Positions 26,339 through 35,696 of a DNA stretch of 50,463 nt are shown one piece after another. Origin of the DNA: Candidatus Sungbacteria bacterium RIFCSPLOWO2_02_FULL_51_17 (GTDB taxonomy: Bacteria; Patescibacteriota; Minisyncoccia; Sungbacterales; GWA2-42-14); NCBI GenBank assembly GCA_001820785.1, contig MHQW01000043.1, forward strand, positions 24,931 through 75,393, read 5' to 3'. A program made the translations under genes and the position numbers. Below the pieces are notes generated by a model. That model worked only from the letters and a program-made list of their open reading frames with translations. It was not told the origin of the DNA and did no database searches. Every line of letters starts with the position of its first letter. The first letter of the stretch is position 1.

Positions 26339-28171
26339 ATGGGACTTTTTTCCACCTTATTTAAAAAAGAAGAAAAACTGGAAGAAGATATTCTTTCAGT
26401 ATTTCCACAGGAAATCTATCGCTCGGGCGAGCTTTCGCTTATAGACGTCATATCGCCCGCGGCCCTTGAGATCAATCCGAGCTTCATACGCCTCGGAGAA
26501 AAATTTGCACGCACTATTTTCGTCTTCTCCTACCCGCGCTATCTTCACACAAATTGGTTCTCCCCCATCATTAATCTGGACATTGTATTTGACATCTCTA
26601 TCTTCGTCCACCCCGTAGACACGGCCGACATGCTCCGCCAGTTGAGAAAACAGGTTGCCCGCGTTGAGTCACAGATACGGACCCGCGAGGACAAGGGGTT
26701 CGTGCGGGACCCCATTCTTGATACGGCCCTTCGCGATCTTGAAGACCTTCGCGACAAGTTGCAGCAAGCGACCGAAAAGCTCTTTAACTTCGGGCTCTAC
26801 CTTACCGTGTTCGGAGATAATGAGGAAGAGCTGAACAAGAACGAAAGCCATATAAAATCTATCTTGGAGGCAAAGATTGTCTACTCAAAACCGGCCCTGT
26901 TCCAGCAGGCGGAAGGGTTTAATGCGACCCTTCCGATAAACGATGATCAGCTTTTAATACATAACTATCTTAACTCTTCCCCCGTCTCCAGCACCTTTCC
27001 ATTCGTTTCTTTTGACCTCACGTCAAACAAGGGGATCCTCTACGGCATCAATCGACACAATAACAGCTTGATCCTTTTTGACCGTTTTTCTTTGCAAAAC
27101 GCGAATTCGGTAATGTTTGCCGTATCGGGCGCTGGAAAATCATATATGATGAAGCTGGAGATATTGCGCTCACTCATGTTCGGCATTGATGTCATTGTTA
27201 TAGACCCCGAACGCGAATACGAGTTCCTGTCGCAGGCGGTGGGGGGCGCATATTTCAACATTTCCCTCACATCTACCCACCACATTAATCCTTTTGACCT
27301 CCCTCCCGCGCGCGAAGACGAGTCCCCCGCAGATGTCCTTCGCTCCACAATCGTCAACCTCATCGGCCTTTTCCGGATCATGCTGGGGGGGCTCACCCCC
27401 GAAGAGGACTCTATTCTTGACCGCGCAATCACCGAAACGTATGCCTCGCGTGACATCAATCCGGAATCGGATTTTTCACGGATACGAGCGCCGCTTCTTT
27501 CCGACCTTGCGCTGGTGCTTGCAAGCACCGAGGGCGGTGAAGGCCTGGCGACGCGTCTAAAAAAGTATACCGAGGGAACCTGGGCGGGTTTTTTGAACCA
27601 GCCGTCAAACCTTGATATGCGAAATCGCCTCGTGGTGTTCAGCGTCCGCGACATGGAAGAAGAGCTGCGGCCGGTCGCCATGTACATCATTCTTCACTTT
27701 GTCTGGAACACCATCCGGGCACAGCTCAAAAAACGGCTTTTGGTGGTTGACGAGGCCTGGTGGCTTATGCGCCACGAAGACGGGGCGTCGTTCCTCTATG
27801 GCATCGCGAAGCGCGCGCGAAAATATTATCTGGGGCTTGCGACCATCACCCAAGACGTTGCGGACTTCATGACGTCGCCTTACGGCAAACCGATCGTGAC
27901 AAACTCTTCAATGCAAATATTGTTGAAGCAGTCCCCAGCGACGATCGCGTCGGTTGTAGAAACGTTCAACCTGACCGAGGAAGAAAAGTTTCTTCTGCTT
28001 GAGTCAGACGTCGGAGAGGGTATTTTTTTCGCAGGCCTCAAGCATGTTGCGGTCAAAGTCGTCGGATCATACACCGAGGACCAGATCATTACATCGGACC
28101 CGTCACAGTTATTGCTTATTAAAAAGGCAAAAGAGGAGTTTCAAAATCAGAATCAGGCGCCTGGCCGATAG
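26339..28171 (+). CDS. virB4: VirB4/TraC-family ATPase
   Basis: 610 aa; Walker A VSGAGKSYMMKLEILRS, IVIDPEREYEFL, Walker B RLLVVDEAWWLM, ITQDVADF. Confidence 0.93.
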   Translation: MGLFSTLFKKEEKLEEDILSVFPQEIYRSGELSLIDVISPAALEINPSFIRLGEKFARTIFVFSYPRYLHTNWFSPIINLDIVFDISIFVHPVDTADMLRQLRKQVARVESQIRTREDKGFVRDPILDTALRDLEDLRDKLQQATEKLFNFGLYLTVFGDNEEELNKNESHIKSILEAKIVYSKPALFQQAEGFNATLPINDDQLLIHNYLNSSPVSSTFPFVSFDLTSNKGILYGINRHNNSLILFDRFSLQNANSVMFAVSGAGKSYMMKLEILRSLMFGIDVIVIDPEREYEFLSQAVGGAYFNISLTSTHHINPFDLPPAREDESPADVLRSTIVNLIGLFRIMLGGLTPEEDSILDRAITETYASRDINPESDFSRIRAPLLSDLALVLASTEGGEGLATRLKKYTEGTWAGFLNQPSNLDMRNRLVVFSVRDMEEELRPVAMYIILHFVWNTIRAQLKKRLLVVDEAWWLMRHEDGASFLYGIAKRARKYYLGLATITQDVADFMTSPYGKPIVTNSSMQILLKQSPATIASVVETFNLTEEEKFLLLESDVGEGIFFAGLKHVAVKVVGSYTEDQIITSDPSQLLLIKKAKEEFQNQNQAPGR

Positions 28172-28197
28172 TTCGCGGCCAGATCGGGCAGTGATAC

Positions 28198-28833
28198 TTG
28201 CTAATACCACACATTAGTATGGAAGACACGGTAAACGCAATTGAAGAAGCGCGCGCACGACGACTTGCATGGGAGCAGGCCGAGGATGCGCGCATCGCCG
28301 AGGAAGAAGAGGAGAACGAAGATGCTGACGCGGAAGACGACACTGATGAGGAGCTTGACCGTGATGAAGCAGATGAGAGCCCGTCTTTCGGCGTGGCGGA
28401 CCGCTCAAGAAAGGGGCCGCGAATTAGCTTTGTGGAGGGAACTCTCCTGCTGTTAGCAGCGCTCGCGATAGATGCGGCACAATTTCTCCTTGCGCTGGTG
28501 GTTGTTGGGGTTGTGTTCAATGGTATAATAGACATAGCGGCCTGGCTTGCTTTTTACCTCTTTTTTAAAGCAAAGGGCTTGTCCTTCGGCCTCTCGTTCA
28601 AGAACATGCTAAAGGGCGGAGCCGGAGGGATCATGAAAAATCCGCTCGCCATATCAACATTTGCCGCCATGATAGAATTCATCCCATTTATTGGCTCCCT
28701 TCCCGCATGGACCCTGGCGATCGTGCTTTCTCTCGGGGTTGAGTATGCCCAGTGGCTTGCATCAAAAGCACTGGGGAAAAAACTTCTATCTCTTCTGGAA
28801 GGGAAAAAATCCGTCGCAACCGCAGCTAATTAA
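28198..28833 (+). CDS. Membrane protein with highly acidic N-terminus
   Basis: 211 aa; EEEEENEDADAEDDTDEELDRDEADE then several TM segments. Confidence 0.7.
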   Translation: MLIPHISMEDTVNAIEEARARRLAWEQAEDARIAEEEEENEDADAEDDTDEELDRDEADESPSFGVADRSRKGPRISFVEGTLLLLAALAIDAAQFLLALVVVGVVFNGIIDIAAWLAFYLFFKAKGLSFGLSFKNMLKGGAGGIMKNPLAISTFAAMIEFIPFIGSLPAWTLAIVLSLGVEYAQWLASKALGKKLLSLLEGKKSVATAAN

Positions 28834-28836
28834 TAC

Positions 28837-30153
28837 ATGCGCACCATGGGACAAAAAATGGCGTTCGCCTATATGGTTCTAGTATCCGTCGGCCTTCTCA
28901 CCATCCTGCTCTGGGGGTCTGTTGTGCGCGCCGCCACAGCGCCAGAGTTTGACATAACCATAACCCCGAGCCAGGTCGTAACCCCGAACACGTCCGTAAT
29001 ATTTCAGGTTGTTCCAAAAAACTTTTTTTCTGCGTCAACAACATTTTCCTGGTTCGTAGGGACAAAATCCTCGCCCGCCCTCTCCGGTGTCGGCAAATCA
29101 TCTTATACCTTCAAGACGACTGGCTTTCTCGGCGCCTTCCCAATAACGGTGCGCGTCGCCCCTGAAGGACTTGCCTTAGGGGAACGCGTTTCGGGAGTTA
29201 TTGTCATGCCAGACGACACTATTACTGACGGCCCCGCCATTCCCGGGGGGGGGCTGGATTTCGGCTCCGTGAAATCAAACTTCACCATAACCGCCGTTCC
29301 GCAAAATCCGCATGCTGGGGAATCGGTTGAGTTATCTATTGAGACATTTGCGTTTGATTCACGCTCCGCTCGTTTCACCTGGCGTGTGGACGGAAAAACA
29401 CAAAAGGACGCATCCGGCCTCGGCAAGACGGATTATTCGTTTGTCGCGGGCGCGGCGGGGACCACACACTCTGTGCGCGTTGATGTGGTAACACCGGAAG
29501 GGATCGCCAACTCAAAAACCCTCACAGTGCCCGTGGTAGACCTTGCGTTTTACTGGTGGTCAAACACCAGCATTCCCCTGTGGTACAAGGGGAAGGCGCT
29601 CCCCACAAAGGGATCGTCTGTCAGCGTTATGGCTCTTACCAATGGACAGCCAATCAGCGCATACAACTGGAGCATAAATAATAATCCGTCTTTCAAAAGC
29701 ACCTTGCGCGTATTCACCTATGTTCCACAGCTAACCGGCCTTAGGGATAACATATCTCTTGAGATCTTGAATAGTGCAAAAAACCTTAAAAAAGAGCGGG
29801 GGGTGACCATCGTCCCGACAGAAATGGCCGTTCATATATATGCAACGGGCCCGCTAGAAGGGACTGTGTTCACCGAGGCGCTCTCTGCTTTCACCGGGAG
29901 CTCACATTCTTCATATGACCTCATTGCAGAACCGTTTTTCTTTATAGAGGGCTCGCCAAAGGACCTCGCGTATGTGTGGACAGTTGGAGACAAAACGGTC
30001 ACAGAGGAAACAGACAGAGAAAAAAAGCGTGTGTTAACAGTGAAAACGGAGGACCCGACAAGCGGCCCCGTGATCGCTTCGGTGAGAGTGGAGTCCACAA
30101 GCCCTCGAAGTGCGCCGATTACAGTGCCCTTTTCAATAGGTGTCCGTAACTAG
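28837..30153 (+). CDS. Secreted multi-domain Ig/PKD-like surface protein
   Basis: 438 aa; signal peptide MVLVSVGLLTILLWGSVVRAATA, repeated beta-domain motifs (TFSWFVGTKSSPALSGVGKSSYTFKTTG; RFTWRVDGKTQKDASGLGKTDYSFVAG). Confidence 0.75.
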   Translation: MRTMGQKMAFAYMVLVSVGLLTILLWGSVVRAATAPEFDITITPSQVVTPNTSVIFQVVPKNFFSASTTFSWFVGTKSSPALSGVGKSSYTFKTTGFLGAFPITVRVAPEGLALGERVSGVIVMPDDTITDGPAIPGGGLDFGSVKSNFTITAVPQNPHAGESVELSIETFAFDSRSARFTWRVDGKTQKDASGLGKTDYSFVAGAAGTTHSVRVDVVTPEGIANSKTLTVPVVDLAFYWWSNTSIPLWYKGKALPTKGSSVSVMALTNGQPISAYNWSINNNPSFKSTLRVFTYVPQLTGLRDNISLEILNSAKNLKKERGVTIVPTEMAVHIYATGPLEGTVFTEALSAFTGSSHSSYDLIAEPFFFIEGSPKDLAYVWTVGDKTVTEETDREKKRVLTVKTEDPTSGPVIASVRVESTSPRSAPITVPFSIGVRN

Positions 30154-30164
30154 CCAATATCTTT

Positions 30165-30560
30165 ATGAAGGCATTCATTTCTGTCCTCTTATTCCTCATT
30201 CTCATCATATCACCCCTGTCTTCGCTGGCGGTAGAGGTGGTCGTGGGCGGAAACACAAGTGGGTTTAGCACGCCCCCCGGCACCATCGGATCATGTAACT
30301 ACTCTGATCCTACAAGTTATTTTGATTGTCTATACAAATTCCTTTTCCTTATGGTGGGTCTGTCGGCATTCGGCGCCATTGTCTATGGAGGAACGCAGTA
30401 TGTTTTTGCCGCCGGCAATCCGTCACAGATCGGAACCGCTAAACAATGGATCTATAATGGTATTTTTGGTCTTCTTCTTGCTGGAGCGTCCTACCTGATA
30501 CTTAATACCATAAACTCGGACCTCGTAAAATCGTTCAACCTTAATTTGAGCAACTATTAG
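30165..30560 (+). CDS. VirB2/TrbC-like pilin subunit
   Basis: 131 aa; signal peptide, CLYKFLFLMVGLSAFGAIVYGGTQYVFAAGNPSQIGTAKQWIYNGIFGLLLAGASYLILNTIN, two TM helices with the pilin pattern. Confidence 0.85.
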   Translation: MKAFISVLLFLILIISPLSSLAVEVVVGGNTSGFSTPPGTIGSCNYSDPTSYFDCLYKFLFLMVGLSAFGAIVYGGTQYVFAAGNPSQIGTAKQWIYNGIFGLLLAGASYLILNTINSDLVKSFNLNLSNY

Positions 30561-30564
30561 CATT

Positions 30565-31785
30565 ATGGAAAAAAAATGGCTTCTTATTCTTTCCGCTCTC
30601 CTTGTCCTTCTTATTATCGGAGGCCTGTTCTTTTTCTTTTTTTCCGGAAAAAGCAATCCACTAAACGATGCCGGCGATGATGGGAGCATCGGCCTTCTTC
30701 GCTTCCTGGGACTTTCTGGAAACAAGGACATAGACACCGACGGCAGTCCACCCCCCTCCCCCACACCGGGGCCTGGCACAACCCCCGATGGACCCGGTGA
30801 CGGCACCGGACAAAAAGAGGCGCGCCTCATACAAATCACCACGAAGGGCGTTATCGGCCCTGCGCTTACTAAAGACGGAGCCGGGATCTCATACTATGTC
30901 CGCGCGGGCGGCAACCTGGAAGAGATGGCGCTGGACGGAAAAAATGTCCGCATTGTTTCTCCCCTCACCATCCTCGGCATGTTTGATGTGTTGTGGAGCC
31001 CGACACGAACCAAAAGCGTCCTTTCCTACGCCGATGATGATCTGGCAAAACGCTTCATATCAGAACCAGGAGGAGGATCTCCCGTGGTGTTCCTTCCGCA
31101 GGCGCTCACGGCGACCGCGTGGTCTCCGGACGGTACGTCTTTGGCATATTTTCTCCCGCAAGGAACAGCAAACACCAATCTCGTTGTTGCCTCGCATGAC
31201 GGCAAAAACCCAAAGGTGGTCTACTCCACACCAATTCCTGACCTTACCCTCTTTTGGCCAACAAAAACGACCATTCTCCTTCCTTCGCGTCCATCGGGGA
31301 TCGCTCCGGGCGTCCTGTTTAGCTTTAACACAAACACCAAGGCCGCAACCGTTGTCTTGGATTCTGCATACGGCCTGACCATCCTCCCGTCTCCAAAAGG
31401 AACCGCCATGCTGTATGCCGTCACAAATGACCGAGGGCGCGACCCCTCACTATTTCTTGCAAACATAACGGGAGAGAGCGCAACGAAGGTCTCGGTCACA
31501 ACCCTTCCGGAAAAATGTGTGTTTACGACAAATGAGTTCTTTGCGTATTGCGCTATTCCAAAAAACATCGCCTCTTTCTCTATTCTGCCCGATGACTGGT
31601 ACATGGGCGTGGGCTTTTTTGAGGACCGACTTATCAAAATAGACACCAAAACGCTTGCAACGGAAACGGTTTTTGACGAGCGGTCGTTTGATATGACAAA
31701 TATGTTCCTTTCGTCAGACGAACAACACCTCTTTTTCCAGGACAAACACGACAACACGCTCTGGCGGCTTCGCATCGTGCCCTGA
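30565..31785 (+). CDS. Membrane-anchored beta-propeller-like (TolB/WD40-like) protein
   Basis: N-terminal TM, Pro/Gly linker (PPPSPTPGPGTTPDGPGDG), repeated blade motifs such as TATAWSPDGTSLAYFLPQG, MFLSSDEQHLFFQDKHDNTLWRLRIVP. Confidence 0.75.
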   Translation: MEKKWLLILSALLVLLIIGGLFFFFFSGKSNPLNDAGDDGSIGLLRFLGLSGNKDIDTDGSPPPSPTPGPGTTPDGPGDGTGQKEARLIQITTKGVIGPALTKDGAGISYYVRAGGNLEEMALDGKNVRIVSPLTILGMFDVLWSPTRTKSVLSYADDDLAKRFISEPGGGSPVVFLPQALTATAWSPDGTSLAYFLPQGTANTNLVVASHDGKNPKVVYSTPIPDLTLFWPTKTTILLPSRPSGIAPGVLFSFNTNTKAATVVLDSAYGLTILPSPKGTAMLYAVTNDRGRDPSLFLANITGESATKVSVTTLPEKCVFTTNEFFAYCAIPKNIASFSILPDDWYMGVGFFEDRLIKIDTKTLATETVFDERSFDMTNMFLSSDEQHLFFQDKHDNTLWRLRIVP

Positions 31786-31799
31786 TCGTGACACATAAC

Positions 31800-31823
31800 A
31801 ATACCCCGCGAGCGCGGGGTATT
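31800..31823. terminator. Bidirectional terminator closing the T4SS-like operon
   Basis: aataccccgcgagcgcggggtatt perfect hairpin between convergent genes. Confidence 0.75.
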
Positions 31824-31824
31824 G

Positions 31825-32292
31825 TTATGGATAGGGTTTTATGACAACGGTCCGCTCCGGATCTTGCCCGACCGACTCGGTCGTAATATCGGGGTATTCC
31901 GCAAGCGCCATGTGTACGACCAGCCGTTCGTGCGGCCGCATGGCTCGCATTTTTATTTCTTTTCTGTACAAACGAACCTTTTTTGCAATGGTCTTCACTT
32001 CTTCTTTCAGCTCGTCGGCTTGTGCCGCGCGGTATCCGTTGATATCAAGAAAAAAACGGGGTACGGCCTCCATTTCCTTTGCTAAAAGTTTTTTCACAAT
32101 ATGCTCAAGCGCTATCAGATTCTGTCCGCGCTCCCCGATAAGAAGACGGGCGTCGGCGGTCGCAATAGCAACAGTGGATGCGTCCGAACGCGCCGACTCC
32201 GTGATGGTGACATCACCCTCAACGCCGAGGCGCGCGAGTACATCCTTGGTTTTTTCTTTGACTTTTTCCATGCCTTTATGTGGAGATGCCAT
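31825..32292 (-). CDS. khpB: KhpB/Jag-like RNA-binding protein (KH + R3H)
   Basis: ARLLIGERGQNLIALEHIVKKLLAKE (KH) and MRPHERLVVHMALAEYPDITTESVGQDPERTVVI (R3H); ATG at 32292. Confidence 0.88.
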   Translation of the reverse strand: MASPHKGMEKVKEKTKDVLARLGVEGDVTITESARSDASTVAIATADARLLIGERGQNLIALEHIVKKLLAKEMEAVPRFFLDINGYRAAQADELKEEVKTIAKKVRLYRKEIKMRAMRPHERLVVHMALAEYPDITTESVGQDPERTVVIKPYP

Positions 32293-32312
32293 CGCGCCGA
32301 GGCGAACACCGG

Positions 32313-33056
32313 CTACTTTCCCGCGCCGCTCGTCACGGGCACGCGAATCGGCAAGTATTTGTCTATAATTATCTGCTGAACTATAGCAAATACATTCAGT
32401 GTTGTCCAGTAGAGCGGGAGGGCCGCGGGAAGCGAAAAGGACCATATGGTAATAACGGCCGGAAGAAAATATTTCATTTGCACGGCCATAATGTGAGAAA
32501 TATCCTTTTGTGCTCCACCGCCCACGGCACCCGGCTGAGGCATGAGGTGGGCCTGAATGAGCTGTGTGGCTCCCGCCAGAAGGCCGAGAACATAGCTCTT
32601 TTGCGCAAGGTCAACAATGCCGAACGAAAGCGTGTTGATCTGGCCGGGGTCGCTGATAAAGTAGTATAACAGTCCGGGGCTGACCGCGCCGATGTGCCGA
32701 AAAAATACTTGGTACAGTGCTATGAGGAACGGCAATTGCAAAAGAAGCGGAAGACACCCCGTAAGCGGGTTTGCCTTGTGTTCGCTATAGAGCCCCATCA
32801 TCTGCCGTGCTTGTTCTTCTTTATTATCTTTGTGTTTTTCCTGAATCTCTTTGATCTTTGGCTGGAGAGCGGTCATGATCTTCTGCGCTTTCATGGCTTT
32901 GTAGGTCAGCGGCAGCGTTATCAAGCGTATGAGAAGGGTAAGTAGAACGATAGAAAGACCAAGGTCATGCGGGGGGACACCATTATATATAACGATAAGC
33001 CCGTTAAAAATTGGGCGGTAAAATATTTCGTTATAGAAAAGCGCTAATATGTTCAT
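32313..33056 (-). CDS. yidC: YidC/OxaA membrane insertase
   Basis: 247 aa; LGLSIVLLTLLIRLITLPLTYKAMKAQKIMTALQPKIKEIQEKHKDNKEEQARQMMGLYSEHKANPLTGCLPLLLQLPFLIALYQVF. Confidence 0.95.
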   Translation of the reverse strand: MNILALFYNEIFYRPIFNGLIVIYNGVPPHDLGLSIVLLTLLIRLITLPLTYKAMKAQKIMTALQPKIKEIQEKHKDNKEEQARQMMGLYSEHKANPLTGCLPLLLQLPFLIALYQVFFRHIGAVSPGLLYYFISDPGQINTLSFGIVDLAQKSYVLGLLAGATQLIQAHLMPQPGAVGGGAQKDISHIMAVQMKYFLPAVITIWSFSLPAALPLYWTTLNVFAIVQQIIIDKYLPIRVPVTSGAGK

Positions 33057-33070
33057 ATGTTTTTGCTATA

Positions 33071-33298
33071 CTATGTAACGGGATCAAATCCGCCGGGAAA
33101 AAGAGGGTTACATCGCAGAACCCTCAAAAACCCTGCCCAGAGGCCTCGCGCGACCCCGCGTGCTCGTACCGCCTCGGCTGTATATGCGGAACAGCTAGGA
33201 TGATACCGGCACCGACCGCCAAGCACGGATAGCACGCCGTGATCCGGGGATATGGTTCTCTGATATAAAAAAATGAGAAAAAGAGCCGTGTGTTTCAT
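33071..33298 (-). CDS. yidD: Membrane protein insertion efficiency factor YidD
   Basis: [65 protein letters not shown]. Confidence 0.93.
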   Translation of the reverse strand: MKHTALFLIFLYQRTISPDHGVLSVLGGRCRYHPSCSAYTAEAVRARGVARGLWAGFLRVLRCNPLFPGGFDPVT

Positions 33299-33303
33299 GT
33301 GTG

Positions 33304-33666
33304 TTAGTGAATACTATGTACGAATACCTCAAATTCCTGGTACAGCTTTTTTGCCATCACTCTTCCCGCTCTTTCGTCCATTGATACTATGATGTCGGCA
33401 GTGGGATGCCCTTTGTACTGTTTTCTAAACCACTCCATCGTTCTTCGTTTTAGGCGATTTCGTATGACGCTTTTTTTGCTTACTGACTTCGGGACCATAA
33501 CGGCAAGCCGCAGGCCGCCCACCCCATCTCTTTTTCGTATGTAGAACTTCCCCGCGCAGAAATCTACCCGCCGAATCGGGTGAGGTTTTTTGCCGACACC
33601 CTGGCGCCGCGAGAAAAACTCTTGTATATCCGCCCGGGTAAATCGTTGATTGGAAGAAAGGGCCAT
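33304..33666 (-). CDS. rnpA: Ribonuclease P protein component
   Basis: [57 protein letters not shown]; position in the rpmH-rnpA-yidD-yidC block. Confidence 0.85.
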   Translation of the reverse strand: MALSSNQRFTRADIQEFFSRRQGVGKKPHPIRRVDFCAGKFYIRKRDGVGGLRLAVMVPKSVSKKSVIRNRLKRRTMEWFRKQYKGHPTADIIVSMDERAGRVMAKKLYQEFEVFVHSIH

Positions 33667-33695
33667 ATGAAGATTAAGGTAAAGAAAAGACGCCT

Positions 33696-33830
33696 CTACA
33701 AGGCGATCCTTTTCCTCCCTTTTTGGCGGCGTCTCTGCAATACTCTTCGTCCGCCAGAACTTGCCATGCGCTTACGAAACCCGTGTGTTTTTCTCCTTTT
33801 TCTCTTCTTTGGTTGGTATGTTATTGACAT
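33696..33830 (-). CDS. rpmH: 50S ribosomal protein L34 (missing from ORF track)
   Basis: Minus-strand translation [44 protein letters not shown], 44 aa. Confidence 0.95.
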   Translation of the reverse strand: MSITYQPKKRKRRKTHGFRKRMASSGGRRVLQRRRQKGRKRIAL

Positions 33831-34307
33831 ATACACATAGTATAAGCACTTCGTCTATTTTTTCAACCACGTCTGCGGCAAGCGAAATACGGGTTTTGTA
33901 GTCATTCTTGCCATTTCTTTTTCTGTTTTGCTTCTCTCCAAAATTCTTTCTTTTTTTCCTTTATGTGCTGCAAGCTCGCTCTCTGGGCCTCCTATTTAAA
34001 ACGACATGATACGAGTGGCCAGTGTCGCTTTTGTTTTTCCTTTGTTTTTCACCTTTTTCTTTTTCCCTGCTGTCACACAATACTATGCCCTATATTTCTT
34101 TTTTGTAAACTTCTTTTCCTATTCCAGTTCTGCAACGATACATATGCACATGATTTTCACACCTTATGCAGTTGCCCCTGTTTTGTAGAAGAACGCTAAC
34201 AAGAATATAATACATCTCGTAGTGGCACCACACATTAAAAATTTTTTTATTCTCCCGTCTTTTTTTGAATTCAACTATGCCGGCGGAATATCAACTCATC
34301 CATCACC
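33831..34307. other. rpmH-dnaA intergenic region, candidate part of oriC; polypyrimidine-biased + strand
   Basis: Divergent rpmH/dnaA arrangement; atatgcaca (34142-34150, 8/9 match to TTATGCACA); long T/C-rich runs. Confidence 0.5.
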
Positions 34308-35684
34308 ATGCCTGAACTCAACACATTGTGGCAATCGGTCCTCGGAGAACTTGAGGCGTCCATACCCCGAGCCAGCTTCATCACATGGTTCAAAGACACC
34401 AATATTTCAGATATGAAAGAGGGGTGTGTTACCGTTTCGGTCCCCAATGGGTTTGCTAAAGAGTGGATACAAAATAAATATCACAAACAAGTTCTTCGGT
34501 TTCTTCGAATCCTCTCTCATGAGATAAAAGATGTTGCATACGTTATAGGCGCCCCCACTACCTCCGGCGCGTATTTACAGGCGAAGGCACAAAAAAAGCG
34601 GCCTCTTTTCGTGCCCAAGGAATCGGATCAGCTTGATTTTAAGGAACTCAATGTAAACCCGGACACCAACCTTAATCCTCGTTATACATTTGATACCTTT
34701 ATCGTCGGCTCTTTTAATGAACTTGCTCACGCGGCGGCACGCTCAGTGGTAAAAAACCTTGGTAGGGACTTTAACCCTCTTTTTATCCATGGAAAGGTTG
34801 GCGTCGGCAAGACCCACCTCATTCAGGCAGTTGGCAATGCGGTAGTAAAAGAAAGCCCTCACGCAAAAGTAAAATATATTTCGTCAGAAAAGTTCATGGG
34901 AGAAATACTGGAGGCATTGCGTCGGCAAGATATGAACTCTCTGAAAGATAAATACCGGAACATAGATCTTCTTATTATGGATGACATCCAGTTCATTGCA
35001 AGAACAGAAAAGATGCAGGAGGAATTTTTCCATACTTTTAACGCCCTCTATGAGAAAAATAAGCAGATCATCATATCATCGGACCGGCCGCCTGCGGCGA
35101 TCGCAACATTGGAAGATCGCCTTCGTTCGCGATTTGAAGGCGGCATGATGGCGGACATCGGAGAGCCCGACTACGAGACCCGCCTGACAATACTTCGCTT
35201 AAAGTGCGACGAAAAAAAGATCGCTATGGCCCAGGATATCCTTGAATACATAGCGGCACAAATTAAAAATAACATCCGCGAACTGGAAGGCGCATTAAAT
35301 AGGGTTATTTTGACGAGCCAAATGAGTCCCGTTCCTCCAACAATAGATGATGTAAAAAACATCATCCAACAGATCATTTATTCGCCAAAGAAATTCACAT
35401 CACCTAAAAAAGTTATTAAAGCGGTCGCTGATTTTTATGAGTTGAGTGAACGGGAACTTATTAACCGCTCACGAAAAAAGGAAGTTGTTCGCCCGCGACA
35501 GATGGCAATGTACCTTCTCCGGGAAGAGTTAAAATGCTCATTCCCATTCATCGGAGAAAAGATGGGAAAAAAGGACCATACTACCGCCATACACGCATAC
35601 AAAAAGATTAGTGGAGATCTTAAGCGCGATGCCGATCTGGAAAGTGAAATGCGTGTTATCAAGGAACGAATGTATATAGCGTGA
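34308..35684 (+). CDS. dnaA: Chromosomal replication initiator DnaA
   Basis: 458 aa; NPRYTFDTFIVGSFNELAHAAA, IHGKVGVGKTHLIQAVGN, LLIMDDIQFIA, KKDHTTAIHAYKKI. Confidence 0.97.
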   Translation: MPELNTLWQSVLGELEASIPRASFITWFKDTNISDMKEGCVTVSVPNGFAKEWIQNKYHKQVLRFLRILSHEIKDVAYVIGAPTTSGAYLQAKAQKKRPLFVPKESDQLDFKELNVNPDTNLNPRYTFDTFIVGSFNELAHAAARSVVKNLGRDFNPLFIHGKVGVGKTHLIQAVGNAVVKESPHAKVKYISSEKFMGEILEALRRQDMNSLKDKYRNIDLLIMDDIQFIARTEKMQEEFFHTFNALYEKNKQIIISSDRPPAAIATLEDRLRSRFEGGMMADIGEPDYETRLTILRLKCDEKKIAMAQDILEYIAAQIKNNIRELEGALNRVILTSQMSPVPPTIDDVKNIIQQIIYSPKKFTSPKKVIKAVADFYELSERELINRSRKKEVVRPRQMAMYLLREELKCSFPFIGEKMGKKDHTTAIHAYKKISGDLKRDADLESEMRVIKERMYIA

Positions 35685-35687
35685 TCC

Positions 35688-35696
35688 TGTGTATAA
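35688..35696 (-). promoter_or_regulatory. DnaA box (TTATACACA)
   Basis: tgtgtataa on +, just after the dnaA stop; a near match gtatccaca lies at 35867-35875. Confidence 0.5.

Noticed and set aside
33963-34199. Cys/Phe-rich ORFs (78 and 60 aa) in the rpmH-dnaA gap
   Set aside because: Translation of the polypyrimidine tract; low complexity and no credible start signal.
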